Source: Bacteroidales bacterium SW299 (GTDB lineage: Bacteria > Bacteroidota > Bacteroidia > Bacteroidales > Bacteroidaceae). Taken from it: a DNA stretch of 64,000 nt. Where the stretch lies: contig SDWH01000001.1 of the NCBI GenBank assembly GCA_019550975.1, positions 248,001 to 312,000 of the forward strand, read 5' to 3'. The translations under genes were made by a program, and so were the position numbers. Position 1 is the stretch's first letter. Every line of letters begins with the position of its first letter. The notes beneath the pieces were generated by a model. It saw only the letters and a program-made list of their open reading frames with translations. It was not told the origin of the DNA and searched no databases. Shown here piece by piece: positions 44,965 through 54,129 of the stretch.

Positions 44965-45708
44965 ATGAAAAAATACGGTTTAATAGGATATCCTCTCGGC
45001 CACTCCTTCTCTAAAAACTTCTTCAACGAGAAGTTCCATTCAGAAAACATCGACGCCGAATACGTGAACTTTGAAATCCCTTCCATCGACGAGCTCCCCA
45101 AGGTGATCGCCGAAAACCCGAACCTGGAAGGGCTGAACGTAACCATACCCTACAAGGAAAAGGTAATCTCTTATCTCGACAGGCTGGACGATACGGCCGC
45201 CGCAATCGGAGCGGTCAACGTGATAAAAATCGACCGGACAAAGGGAAAGGTGAAGCTGGCGGGATACAACTCAGACATCATCGGCTTCACGCGCTCCATC
45301 GAGCCGCTCCTGGAGCCCTACCACAAGGGCGCGCTGATTCTGGGAACCGGAGGCTCCTCGAAGGCCATCCGCCAGGGACTGGAGCAGCTGGGGCTCAAAA
45401 CGCTCTTCGTTTCGCGCAGCAAGCACAACGGAAACACCGTCACCTACGAGGAAATCACTCCCCAGATAATGAGCGACTACAAGGTTATCGTCAACTGCAC
45501 CCCGGTAGGGATGTATCCCCAGGCCGACAAGTGCCCGCAGATTCCCTACACCCTGCTCACTCCCCAGCATCTGCTCTACGACCTGCTCTACAACCCCGAC
45601 ACCACGCTTTTCATGAAAAAGGGAAGCGACCAGGGGGCTATCGTGAAGAACGGGCTTGAGATGCTTCTGCTTCAGGCTTTCGCGTCGTGGGACATCTGGA
45701 ACGAATGA
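44965..45708 (+). CDS. aroE: Shikimate dehydrogenase
   Basis: The 247-residue enzyme reduces 3-dehydroshikimate in aromatic amino acid synthesis. Landmarks are the N-terminal YGLIGYPLGHSFSKNFFNEK (shikimate-binding Ser pair), the catalytic Lys in NVTIPYKEKVI, an Asn-Ser-Asp element YNSDIIGF, and the NADP loop LGTGGSSKAIRQGL. The short length matches Bacteroidales AroE. Its stop overlaps the next start in an ATGA arrangement. Confidence 0.94.
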   Translation: MKKYGLIGYPLGHSFSKNFFNEKFHSENIDAEYVNFEIPSIDELPKVIAENPNLEGLNVTIPYKEKVISYLDRLDDTAAAIGAVNVIKIDRTKGKVKLAGYNSDIIGFTRSIEPLLEPYHKGALILGTGGSSKAIRQGLEQLGLKTLFVSRSKHNGNTVTYEEITPQIMSDYKVIVNCTPVGMYPQADKCPQIPYTLLTPQHLLYDLLYNPDTTLFMKKGSDQGAIVKNGLEMLLLQAFASWDIWNE

Positions 45709-46670
45709 AAGGGAGGGTCCGCATGAAAAAGAAACTGCTGGCGGGAGCCGGCATCGCACTGCTGGCTCTCATGGCCGCCTCCATCGGAGGGGGGATGTAT
45801 CTGATTGACTATGCTCTCCGCCCCGACAGGCCGGAACGCAGCGTGCGCGAAGCCATCGCCGAAACCTGCAAGGACTATCCCGCCATCACTACGTGGGCAG
45901 GCAGCCTGCAAAGGCACAAAGCACTGAAAGACACGTTCGTCACGGCTCCCGACGGAACGGCTCTCCACGCGTTCTATGCGTATGCCGCCCGTCCGACGGG
46001 AAACACGGCGCTGGTGATTCACGGATACGGAAACCGTGCCACCGACATGCTCCACATCGGATACATGTACAACCATTCGCTCGGATACAACATCCTGATG
46101 CCCGACCTGCGCCATGCGGGACAGAGCGGAGGCGAGGCCATCCAGATGGGCTGGCTCGACCGGCTGGACGTGATGCAATGGATCGGCGCGGCTCCGGCTC
46201 TCTTCGGCGATTCGCTCCGGATGGCGGTACACGGCATATCCATGGGAGGAGCCACAACGATGATGGTGTCGGGCGAAGACCTCCCCGGCTATGTGCGCTG
46301 CTTTGTAGACGACTGCGGCTATACGAGCGTATGGGACGAGTTCAGCAAGGAGCTGAAGACGCAGTTCGGGCTCCCTCCCTTCCCTCTGCTCCACACCGCG
46401 AGCTGGCTCTGCGGCATGAAGTACGGATGGAACTTCCGCGAGGCCTCAGCACTGAAGCAGGTGGCGAAGTGCACGAAGCCGATGCTCTTCATCCACGGGG
46501 CAGACGATGACTACGTGCCCACATGGATGGTCTATCCGCTCTACGAGGCCAAGCCCCAGCCCAAGGAGCTATGGATCGTTCCGGACACGGAACATGCAGA
46601 GGCATACCGCAACCGTCCGGAAGAATATACACGGAGGGTGAAGGAGTTTGTGGGGAAATACATCCGGTAA
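45705..46670 (+). CDS. Membrane-anchored alpha/beta hydrolase
   Basis: The 321-residue protein (start at 45705, MKGRVRMKKKLLAGAGIALL; an alternative ATG at 45723 removes six residues) has one N-terminal membrane segment or signal anchor. The alpha/beta-hydrolase core shows VIHGYGNRATDML at the oxyanion region, the nucleophile elbow GISMGGATTMM (Ser in GxSxG), the acid FIHGADDDYVP and a His in PDTEHAEAYR. The substrate is unknown; relatives are often described as peptidase- or esterase-like. It overlaps aroE by 4 bp (ATGA). Confidence 0.85.
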   Translation: MKGRVRMKKKLLAGAGIALLALMAASIGGGMYLIDYALRPDRPERSVREAIAETCKDYPAITTWAGSLQRHKALKDTFVTAPDGTALHAFYAYAARPTGNTALVIHGYGNRATDMLHIGYMYNHSLGYNILMPDLRHAGQSGGEAIQMGWLDRLDVMQWIGAAPALFGDSLRMAVHGISMGGATTMMVSGEDLPGYVRCFVDDCGYTSVWDEFSKELKTQFGLPPFPLLHTASWLCGMKYGWNFREASALKQVAKCTKPMLFIHGADDDYVPTWMVYPLYEAKPQPKELWIVPDTEHAEAYRNRPEEYTRRVKEFVGKYIR

Positions 46671-46695
46671 CTCCTCCCCCGGATTACATGCCTCC

Positions 46696-49683
46696 TCAGA
46701 AAGCCTTGGGAATCCTCACCACAACGGGAACGGCGGAGTACAAATCCGACTGGCAGCCGTAACGCGCGGCATCCCTGATGTCGGGAAGCTCTACCGTAAC
46801 CCTGCTTCGTGCGCCTTCCGATGCCACCGCAACCGTTTCTCCCTCATAAGGATTCATGCCCGGCACGGGATATGCGTAAACTCCGGGCTTCAAGGCAAGG
46901 GACAACGTGAAGCTCAGCGTCTGCTTCTTTCCGTCGGGCATGGGATTGCCGACGGACAGCACCCATCCGTCCCCCGTATCACGCAGCATAATCTCGGCTA
47001 CATCGTCTGATACGACCTTCACCCCTCCGGCTTCAATCTCGTCCGGGCGGAAGAAAGCGTATTGCCAGGTTTTCTCATCAGCGGAATAGGCCGCATGGGC
47101 CGACTTCGGCTTCTGCACGAGTTCCAGACTGCCCAGCAAAGCCTCAACTTTTTCCGGCATTTCTTCCGCACTGACGTTCGGAAGCTGGATATAGCGGCAA
47201 GCGTCGCTCCATTCCTCTCCCGGCACCGATCCGTGGCCGATGGCTATGATGAAGTTTGGTTTTCCTCCCGCCTCCCGGGGGTCGGTTGCATTGATTTCCT
47301 TTCCGGTCTTTATCAGCAGCTGCAATTTTCCTTCCGGAAGCAGCACATATCCCTTCTTGCCCTGATGCAGCCAGCATACGCCCTCGACAGGTTCGGCTAT
47401 ATTCACCGATTCATCCGGAGCGATTTCATGCCGCTTTCCGTCCGCATACCACGTAAGCGTGCCGCGCAAGTCCGACTGGTCAATGAACGTCACGATATCC
47501 TCGTGCCGGCCTTCCCTTTCGCGGGCGATTCCGCTGGCCATGGAGATAATCTTGCCGCCGATGAAATGGTACGTCTTGAATGCGGAAGCTGAACTATAGA
47601 ATTCTGCGGGCAGGTGCCGGTAAATGCCCATGCCGGCCACACCGTCTGCCAATACGCCGGCAATCTTGTTCCTCCCGGGGAGAGATGCCTGCGAACCTCC
47701 CTCCAGCGGAAAAGGGTCGGTGCGCCACTCCTCGGTCAGACCGGGCAAGGCGTGCCAGTCGAAGTTCTTCAGCACCTTGTCCGAATACTCGTCGCCGTCC
47801 ACCTTCACCGGAAGGATTCCATATCCCATGTGCCAGGAATGACGGACCTTGCGGTCAAAATCCTCCGCACCCACGGTACGCTCGGACTTCAGCTTGAGGG
47901 AGGCATAGAAAGACGGCTCATTCTCTCCACGGCGGTGCACCAGAAACTCGTTCACCCAATAAGCGTGCGTACCGGAATGCTCGTAAGTGTTTTCCTTGAG
48001 CCTCCGGCAAACCTCCTCCAGCTCTTCCGCCCTCTCCAGCCGGGTATCCCTGCTGCGTGCCCTGAACAGGCTGCGGACGGCGTTCGGATAAGTCTTCAGC
48101 GCAAAACGCCGCATATCATGCAAAAAAGAGCGGCCTGCCACCAGAAAATCCATCCGCTGCTTGTAGAACAACTTGGGATACACCTCCAGCAGGCGGTCGA
48201 GCTGGAACTGATAGTGCTTGTCCGCAATCTTGAACGGCGTGTCCCTGAAACAGGCATATCCCTCCGAACACTCCGTAAGCCACTCAAAGCCGTATGCCAC
48301 CATCGCCGCATCCGTACCGTGCCCGATATGATGCGACACCGTACCGTCGGGCTGGAAGCCGGACTGGGCATAGCGGTGCGCGGGGATGTTATACTTCGTC
48401 ATCCAGTAGCTTACGTCAGACACCACACCGTGCGGGCTCCATCCCGGCTGGAAGCTGAACCCCTCGAAAGGCTTCCCTCCGTAAAAGTCCTCGTACCAAT
48501 ATTGCACGTATGTCATCGGACGGTTATAGTCGGCCCAGATAAGCGGAAGGGCCAGCATGGTGCGCGAACGGTGCCCGAGATTGGCATCCGCCCAGGCTCC
48601 GGAAGAATAGAGCGTGTCGCGGATTTCCCCCCAGCGCTCGTCGGGATTGTCGATGGCCCGCCGGCTCTTGATCACGGACATGAATATCTGGAAATAACGT
48701 ACCAGCGCATCATGCACCTGCAGGCAGGTTTCATCCCCCTTCTTCATGCCCTCAAGCAGACCGGGCATCAGATGCAAGGCCGGAACAACCAGCGGGTCGG
48801 TCATTGTCCACTGGTGCGTAGGAACCTGACGCCCGATGATTCCGTCCGCCTCCAGCAGGCTGAACCCGTCGCCCGTACAGTCGCCGATGGGCTTCCCGTC
48901 AATCATCACGTCATCCCCCTCCACGGGAACCGACCTCGTATATGCGAGAATAGCCTTATACAAGGCATTCTTCAACCGCTCGCGCTTGTCCGTCCGGCCT
49001 TCCGGGCCATATACCTCCGATGCGGCATAGGCATAGCCCATCTGCCCGATCTTGCTGGCGATGGATGTCCAGTCGTGCTCGATTGTATTTCTCCCGTCAA
49101 AATCCTGCGGTTTCGTGCCGTACGAACGGAAGCCCTCGAACTTTCCTCCACTGCGCTCCACCTCTTCAATCATGGCCCCAATCTCTGCATCTGTACATTT
49201 CTTGTTGCCGTACATACGGGGGTTTCTGAGCGTCTTCGGAAGATAGCGTTCATAAAGCAGACTCCACAATGTCTGCTTTACGATGCGCACGTTCACATTG
49301 AACTTTTCCAACTGCCTGTTTCCGTCCTTCAAGGCTACGGTCATCCGATAGTTCCGGGGATTTGAAGGAGTGCTTTTCCCTTTATCCACCGCCAATACTC
49401 CCATCATGCGCTTTGACAGGTCATACCGGGTTTCGATGCGGAACAGCGCCTCTTCCGGCTGGCGGAGAATCTCAAAGTGATAGCCTTCGGGAACCGGCAT
49501 CGTATGCACGTCCTTGTTCCTCTCAAGATGGATGCGTCCGGTCACTTCCGTCCCTTCCGGGCTATCAACCAGTATGTCAAAATAACTTGCCAGCACCTTT
49601 TCATGAGCCGCAAACAAACTTACGGGCAACAGGCAAAGCAGGCAAATCAAGCTTGTTCCAAAAAGCAAATGCATTCTTTTCAT
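46696..49683 (-). CDS. Secreted polysaccharide lyase, family 8-like
   Basis: The 995-residue protein has a signal peptide (MKRMHLLFGTSLICLLCLLP). The N-terminal alpha/alpha toroid is followed by the catalytic region SFQPGWSPHGVVSDVSYWMT and GFQPDGTVSHHIGHGTDAAM, which resembles the conserved region of PL8 lyases for chondroitin or hyaluronate, then beta-sandwich domains with AGGKPNFIIAIGHGS and PVPGMNPYEGETVAV. The exact substrate cannot be told. It is followed by no SusC/SusD pair in this window. It shares strand and close spacing (22 bp) with the DUF6250-like gene, suggesting one transcript. ATG at 49683 chosen for the signal peptide. Confidence 0.75.
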   Translation of the reverse strand: MKRMHLLFGTSLICLLCLLPVSLFAAHEKVLASYFDILVDSPEGTEVTGRIHLERNKDVHTMPVPEGYHFEILRQPEEALFRIETRYDLSKRMMGVLAVDKGKSTPSNPRNYRMTVALKDGNRQLEKFNVNVRIVKQTLWSLLYERYLPKTLRNPRMYGNKKCTDAEIGAMIEEVERSGGKFEGFRSYGTKPQDFDGRNTIEHDWTSIASKIGQMGYAYAASEVYGPEGRTDKRERLKNALYKAILAYTRSVPVEGDDVMIDGKPIGDCTGDGFSLLEADGIIGRQVPTHQWTMTDPLVVPALHLMPGLLEGMKKGDETCLQVHDALVRYFQIFMSVIKSRRAIDNPDERWGEIRDTLYSSGAWADANLGHRSRTMLALPLIWADYNRPMTYVQYWYEDFYGGKPFEGFSFQPGWSPHGVVSDVSYWMTKYNIPAHRYAQSGFQPDGTVSHHIGHGTDAAMVAYGFEWLTECSEGYACFRDTPFKIADKHYQFQLDRLLEVYPKLFYKQRMDFLVAGRSFLHDMRRFALKTYPNAVRSLFRARSRDTRLERAEELEEVCRRLKENTYEHSGTHAYWVNEFLVHRRGENEPSFYASLKLKSERTVGAEDFDRKVRHSWHMGYGILPVKVDGDEYSDKVLKNFDWHALPGLTEEWRTDPFPLEGGSQASLPGRNKIAGVLADGVAGMGIYRHLPAEFYSSASAFKTYHFIGGKIISMASGIAREREGRHEDIVTFIDQSDLRGTLTWYADGKRHEIAPDESVNIAEPVEGVCWLHQGKKGYVLLPEGKLQLLIKTGKEINATDPREAGGKPNFIIAIGHGSVPGEEWSDACRYIQLPNVSAEEMPEKVEALLGSLELVQKPKSAHAAYSADEKTWQYAFFRPDEIEAGGVKVVSDDVAEIMLRDTGDGWVLSVGNPMPDGKKQTLSFTLSLALKPGVYAYPVPGMNPYEGETVAVASEGARSRVTVELPDIRDAARYGCQSDLYSAVPVVVRIPKAF

Positions 49684-49705
49684 GGTGCCAGCCATTCTAC
49701 AGCCC

Positions 49706-50401
49706 TCAGTCAATCTTTTTTACTCGGAAACCGGTCACCTGCACATGGTTTTCCAGCAGACGGAGGCCGAAGTTTCCGTCACACTGGCCTTCCTTCACGG
49801 CATAGCGGAAAAGTTCTTCCCCGTCCACGCTATACGTCGTAACCCCTTCCTCCACACGGATGCGGATATTCATCCAGCGGTTGGGCTTCAGCAGGTGGGC
49901 TTCGTCGGTATACTCCTTAATGACGGGACGGGTCACATCATCCTTCGTATCCATGCCCTGTCCGAAATATTCGCGGAAACGGGTCGTTGAGTTATGGTTC
50001 CCCCCATAGCCCACATACATCAGCGTGAGCGACTTGTACCGCTGGAAGATTCCCATCCTCCATCCTGCCCGCGCATAAAGGTCGCCGGGATGCTGGGGGT
50101 CGTTGGCTCCCCAGAAACAATTCAGGTCACTCAGCCGGTCGCAAGCCCCTCCCTGCATCAGCACACACGCACGATACGCAATCTCGTAATGTCCGGTCAG
50201 ACGGGGCGTATACCACAAGGTCACCCCTTTCGGCGAAACGATGTCCAGCGTATCGCCCGCCACCTCAATGCTCATCTGCCCGGAATGATCCTCGGCCTTC
50301 CAATACTTCAGCGAAACCTGCTGCGCATGAAGGCACGCCGCCGGGCAGCACAACGCCAGAACTCCCGCAAGATTTCTTATCAGATTCCTTTTCATCCCCA
50401 T
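49706..50401 (-). CDS. Secreted DUF6250-like (concanavalin-fold) protein
   Basis: The 231-residue protein has a signal peptide (LAGVLALCCPAACLHAQ). The body is a beta sandwich, with WYTPRLTGHYEIAYRACVLM, CFWGANDPQHPGDLYARAGW, YVGYGGNHNSTTRFREY and ELFRYAVKEGQCDGNFGLRL. This fits the DUF6250 domain that is often found with carbohydrate-active enzymes. It may bind or clip a glycan. It begins 12 bp behind the nadE stop and ends 22 bp before the lyase start. An ATG two codons in (50395) is an alternative start. Confidence 0.72.
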   Translation of the reverse strand: MGMKRNLIRNLAGVLALCCPAACLHAQQVSLKYWKAEDHSGQMSIEVAGDTLDIVSPKGVTLWYTPRLTGHYEIAYRACVLMQGGACDRLSDLNCFWGANDPQHPGDLYARAGWRMGIFQRYKSLTLMYVGYGGNHNSTTRFREYFGQGMDTKDDVTRPVIKEYTDEAHLLKPNRWMNIRIRVEEGVTTYSVDGEELFRYAVKEGQCDGNFGLRLLENHVQVTGFRVKKID

Positions 50402-50413
50402 GACTTTTACTTG

Positions 50414-52351
50414 CTACCCCTGCAACTCTTCGCACTCCTTCAGCCACAAAGCCGCACTCGCATCGCTCGGCATACGCCAGTCGCCGCGGGGGCTGAGCGA
50501 CACGGAACCCACCTTCGGGCCGTCGGGCAGGCACGAACGCTTGAACTGCTGAGAGAAGAAGCGTCGGAAGAAGATGGTCAGCCATTTCTTGATGGTTGTA
50601 CTGTCGTATGTGTTTCGGAAAGCAATCTCGGCCAGGTAATAGATCTTTGCCGGACGCGCGCCGAAACGGAGGAAATGATACAGGAAGAAGTCATGCAGCT
50701 CATACGGCCCTACCAGGTCTTCGGTCTTCTGCCTGATGTTTCCGTTCTCGTCCGCCGGAATCAGTTCCGGACTGATGGGCGTGTCGATGATGTCGAGCAG
50801 GGTGTTGCGCGAAAGCGTGTCCACGCCGGTCTGCGCCACCCATCCCACCAGGTAGCGCACCAGCGTCTTGGGGATGCTGGCGTTCACCCCGTACATCGAC
50901 ATGTGGTCGCCGTTGTAGGTGGCCCATCCGAGAGCCAGCTCCGAAAGGTCGCCCGTACCGATAACCAGCGCCCCGATCTTGTTTGCATAGTCCATCAGCA
51001 CCTGCGTGCGTTCGCGCGCCTGGCCGTTTTCGTAGGTCACGTCGTGCACCGACATGTCTTGCCCGATATCCTGGAAATGCTGGATGCAGGCATCCTTGAT
51101 GCTTATCTCCTTTGGCGTGACCTGCAGCGAAGCCATCAGCGAAAGCGCATTGTTATAGGTGCGGTCGGTTGTTCCGAATCCCGGCATCGTGATGCCCGTA
51201 ATCCCCTTGCGCGGCAAGCCCAGCTTGTCGAAGGTTTTCACGCACACCAGCAGGGCCAGCGTAGAATCCAGTCCGCCGGAAATGCCCACCACCACACTCT
51301 TGCAGCCGGTATGCACCAGACGCTTGGCAAGGCCTGCCACCTGTATGGAGAATATTTCCTCGCAGCGCTCGTCAAGCTGCCTGCTCCCCGACGGAACAAA
51401 CGGATGCGGGTCGACGCTCCGACTCAATGTCAGCTCGCGCGAAGCCACCAGTTCGGCCGACACCCTCAGAGGCTGGCCGGAAGCGTTTGCCCGGACACTG
51501 GCGGCAAAAGTGGTGTTTACCAGACGCTCCCCGCGCAGACGCTCCACATCAATCTCGCTCACCACCAGCTGCTCCTCGAACGAGAAACGCTCGGAAGCCG
51601 CCAGCAGGTTGCCGTTTTCATAAATCAGACCGTTTCCGGCAAACACCACATCGGTTGTAGACTCTCCGAAACCCGAAGAGGCAAACACATATCCCGCCAG
51701 GCATCGCGCCGACTGCTGGGCGAGCAAAGAGCGGAGATAAGCGTGCTTGCTGATATTCTCCGTATCGGCCGACAGGTTGAAGATGATCTCGGCTCCCTTC
51801 AGAGCCAGTCCGGAACTGGGCGGTATGGGCGCCCATACATCCTCGCAAATCTCCACGCCGAAGCATGTGTCGGACGTGTCGAAAAGAATGTTCGCGGTGA
51901 GCGGAACAAGCTGGCCGCACAGACGGACCGTCGCATTGTCCGGAAGCGTGGAAGCAGAGGCAAACCATCGCTGCTCGTAAAACTCTTTATAGTTGGGAAG
52001 ATAAGTCTTCGGAACCACACCCAGTATCTTGCCCTTCTGAAACACCACGGCACAGTTCATAAGCACCGGCCCGGCCGTTACGGGCATGCCGACAATGGAA
52101 ATGATGTCGAGCTGGCGCGTGTTGTTCATCACCTGCATCAGAGCGAACTCAGCCTGCTCGAGCAGCAGGGACTGGGCAAACAGATCGGCGCACGAATAGC
52201 CCGTCAGCGAAAGTTCCGGAAACACCACAATCTGCACGCCCTTGCCGTCGGCAATCACGATCTGCTTCTCTATTTCCTGCGCATTGAACTTGCAGTCAGC
52301 AACCTTTACAGAGGGAACGGCTGCCGCAACCTTTACAAAACCATATTTCAT
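50414..52351 (-). CDS. nadE: Glutamine-hydrolysing NAD synthetase
   Basis: The 645-residue enzyme makes NAD from nicotinic acid adenine dinucleotide. The N-terminal nitrilase-like domain supplies ammonia; its Glu (FPELSLTGYSCADLF), Lys (VVPKTYLPNYKEFYEQRWF) and Cys (GVEICEDVWAP) are all present. The synthetase domain has the ATP motif GISGGLDSTLALL. The start at 52351 gives MKYGFVKVAAAVPSVKVADC; the longer frame is not supported. A -7 box lies 20 nt upstream. The two genes downstream may be co-transcribed but have unrelated functions. Confidence 0.95.
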   Translation of the reverse strand: MKYGFVKVAAAVPSVKVADCKFNAQEIEKQIVIADGKGVQIVVFPELSLTGYSCADLFAQSLLLEQAEFALMQVMNNTRQLDIISIVGMPVTAGPVLMNCAVVFQKGKILGVVPKTYLPNYKEFYEQRWFASASTLPDNATVRLCGQLVPLTANILFDTSDTCFGVEICEDVWAPIPPSSGLALKGAEIIFNLSADTENISKHAYLRSLLAQQSARCLAGYVFASSGFGESTTDVVFAGNGLIYENGNLLAASERFSFEEQLVVSEIDVERLRGERLVNTTFAASVRANASGQPLRVSAELVASRELTLSRSVDPHPFVPSGSRQLDERCEEIFSIQVAGLAKRLVHTGCKSVVVGISGGLDSTLALLVCVKTFDKLGLPRKGITGITMPGFGTTDRTYNNALSLMASLQVTPKEISIKDACIQHFQDIGQDMSVHDVTYENGQARERTQVLMDYANKIGALVIGTGDLSELALGWATYNGDHMSMYGVNASIPKTLVRYLVGWVAQTGVDTLSRNTLLDIIDTPISPELIPADENGNIRQKTEDLVGPYELHDFFLYHFLRFGARPAKIYYLAEIAFRNTYDSTTIKKWLTIFFRRFFSQQFKRSCLPDGPKVGSVSLSPRGDWRMPSDASAALWLKECEELQG

Positions 52352-52370
52352 ATCTACATCTTTTAATGCA

Positions 52371-52378
52371 CAAAAATA
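52371..52378 (-). promoter_or_regulatory. -7 box of nadE
   Basis: TATTTTTG on the minus strand matches TAnnTTTG. A TTTG at 52404-52401 lies 22 bp upstream, a little far. Transcription would start near 52364. Confidence 0.5.
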
Positions 52379-52485
52379 AGCAATATTCAGACAACAGGAG
52401 CAAAGTTCGCCCTTTTTTCGTCCGCCCGAAGGCGCCCGCATGCAAAGACAAAAGATGCCGTCTGATTCCGGCAAAAAAATGACCC

Positions 52486-52561
52486 GTCATCTTCATCAGT
52501 CTTTCCCATCATCCTCATCAAAACAAGCCGTCATCTTCATCAAGATTACACGTCATTTTCA
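52486..52561. repeat. 22-bp-period repeat array between nadE and the Fur gene
   Basis: The core GTCATCTTCATCA occurs at 52486 and 52530, with a variant (ATCATCCTCATCA, 11 of 13 matches) at 52508 and a shorter one (GTCATTTTCA) at 52552. The starts are exactly 22 bp apart. The 9-bp stretches between cores differ. The array is preceded by CCGGCAAAAAAATGACC, which is also seen before the array at 61900. No gene lies in 52379-52637. Confidence 0.75.
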
Positions 52562-52637
52562 ACACCTCCTCCAGCCATGTCCGGCAAAGGAAGAAAGCAA
52601 GAAAGAAAGTAAAAAAATCAAAAAAAGCAGGCAAGGC

Positions 52638-52668
52638 TTTGCCAATATAAAAAATCTTTATACATTTG
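52638..52668 (+). promoter_or_regulatory. Promoter of the Fur-family gene
   Basis: TTTG (52638-52641) and TACATTTG (52661-52668) are spaced by 19 bp. The start is predicted near 52675, about 37 nt before the ATG at 52712. Confidence 0.8.
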
Positions 52669-52711
52669 CCATCGAATTAGAATTGTAACAATTACATAAT
52701 TGAAAGAAAAG

Positions 52712-53134
52712 ATGAACGTTTACGAATACCTGCTTAATTACAACATCAAGCCATCCGTACAACGCATTGCAATTATGGACTATTTGCTCAAGCATGAAAC
52801 GCATCCGTGTATCGATGAGATTTATATGGCACTGTGCAAAGAGATTCCGACTCTTTCAAAGACTACGGTCTACAACACCCTGAAGCTGTTTGTAGAACAC
52901 GGAGCCGCAAAGATGCTGACGATTGACGAGCGCAATGCCTGCTTTGACGGAAACACAAGCCTGCACGCACACTTCCTGTGCAGAAGCTGCGGAAAGATTT
53001 TCGACATGCCGCTGAAAGAAGAGCTCACCGACACAGACAAGCTGGGCGAAGAAGGGTATGTGGTTGAAGAAGTCCACTACTACTACAAAGGAATCTGTCC
53101 GGAATGCGCGAAACAGAAGAGCAAAAAAAACTGA
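52712..53134 (+). CDS. Fur/PerR-family regulator
   Basis: The 140-residue protein has the Fur winged helix (NIKPSVQRIAIMDYLLKHET, and the recognition helix in SKTTVYNTLKLFVEHGAAKM), a His-rich metal region (HAHFLCRSCGKIF), and two CxxC pairs (CRSC and CPEC) typical of the structural zinc site. The placement next to rubrerythrin and the lack of iron-uptake genes suggest a peroxide-sensing PerR-like role, which is inferred. The start at 52712 is used; a TTG at 52700 would add four residues. The gene has a full promoter of its own. Confidence 0.9.
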   Translation: MNVYEYLLNYNIKPSVQRIAIMDYLLKHETHPCIDEIYMALCKEIPTLSKTTVYNTLKLFVEHGAAKMLTIDERNACFDGNTSLHAHFLCRSCGKIFDMPLKEELTDTDKLGEEGYVVEEVHYYYKGICPECAKQKSKKN

Positions 53135-53187
53135 TTTTGAGTTTTAACTAACTGCAACATAAACTAATAACTTAAACTTTTAGACGT

Positions 53188-53739
53188 ATGAAAAAATTTA
53201 TCTGTACTGTATGTGGTTACATCTACGAAGGTGAAACAGCTCCTGAAAAGTGTCCGCTCTGCAAGGCTCCGGCATCTAAGTTCAAAGAAATGGAAGAAAC
53301 CGCCGGCGGACTGACTTTCGCTGACGAACATGTCATCGGCGTTGCCAAAGGCTGCGATGAAGAAATGATCAAGGACCTGAACAACCACTTCATGGGCGAA
53401 TGCACTGAAGTAGGAATGTATCTGGCCATGAGCCGTCAGGCCGACCGCGAAGGCTATCCCGAAATTGCTGAAGCTTTCAAACGCTATGCTTGGGAAGAAG
53501 CTGAACACGCTTCAAAATTCGCCGAACTGCTGGGCGACTGCGTATGGGACACCAAAACCAACCTGGAAAAGCGCATGAACGCTGAATGCGGAGCTTGCGA
53601 AGACAAGAAGCGTATCGCTACCCGCGCAAAACAGCTGAATCTGGATGCTATCCACGATACGGTTCACGAAATGGCTAAAGACGAAGCTCGCCACGGCAAA
53701 GGCTTCGAAGGTCTGTACAACAGATATTTCAAGAAATAA
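53188..53739 (+). CDS. Rubrerythrin with N-terminal rubredoxin domain
   Basis: The 183-residue protein starts with a rubredoxin-type iron site (Cys6, Cys9, Cys22 and Cys25 in CTVCG and CPLC) and continues with a ferritin-like diiron domain ([34 protein letters not shown], and [13 protein letters not shown]). This is the reverse order of classical rubrerythrin, as in peroxide-reducing proteins of anaerobes. It lies 53 bp behind the Fur-family gene, whose regulation it probably shares. A strong terminator follows. Confidence 0.93.
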   Translation: MKKFICTVCGYIYEGETAPEKCPLCKAPASKFKEMEETAGGLTFADEHVIGVAKGCDEEMIKDLNNHFMGECTEVGMYLAMSRQADREGYPEIAEAFKRYAWEEAEHASKFAELLGDCVWDTKTNLEKRMNAECGACEDKKRIATRAKQLNLDAIHDTVHEMAKDEARHGKGFEGLYNRYFKK

Positions 53740-53764
53740 TCACTGTCTGCCAGACATCTGAAAA

Positions 53765-53829
53765 AAACGCAGGCTGACGCTGAAAACAAACCGATGTGCA
53801 TACGTCGGGAAGAAGCGCCGGCCTGCGTT
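53765..53829. terminator. Bidirectional terminator after rubrerythrin
   Basis: AAACGCAGGC (53765-53774) pairs with GCCTGCGTTT (53820-53829) with a longer internal loop. T- and A-runs flank both sides. It ends the fur-rubrerythrin unit and the convergent small gene. Confidence 0.65.
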
Positions 53830-53856
53830 TCGCTTTTTCTGCAAGTGCCGCCTTCC

Positions 53857-54054
53857 TTATTTCTTTCTGCGGAACACCAGCCGGTAAACGGTGAGAACCA
53901 GATCGACGGCCACAACCAGCCCCCATATTACGAACGCCACGGTAAGCACCGTATTTTCCGGATTCCACAGCATATAGATGCAAGCCAGCGCACACAGATC
54001 AACCAATCCGCCCAAAACGCTGGAGCGTGAAAACAATCCTCTTGCCATAATCAT
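53857..54054 (-). CDS. Small two-pass membrane protein
   Basis: The 65-residue protein has two membrane segments (about 13-31 and 38-59) and a basic C-terminus (YRLVFRRKK). It has no named domain that I recognise. Two in-frame ATGs lie at the 5' end (54054 and 54048). The frame, the coding look and the convergent terminator make it a likely real gene, with unknown role. Confidence 0.6.
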   Translation of the reverse strand: MIMARGLFSRSSVLGGLVDLCALACIYMLWNPENTVLTVAFVIWGLVVAVDLVLTVYRLVFRRKK

Positions 54055-54129
54055 TTTCTTTTTTCAGTTATACAACACATTTCAGCAGGCAAAAGTAATG
54101 ATATTCTCACAAAGAAAAAACAGGATGCG

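Noticed and set aside
52486-52561. CRISPR array
   Set aside because: The units are 13 bp with 9-bp fillers, there are only four, and no cas gene is near.
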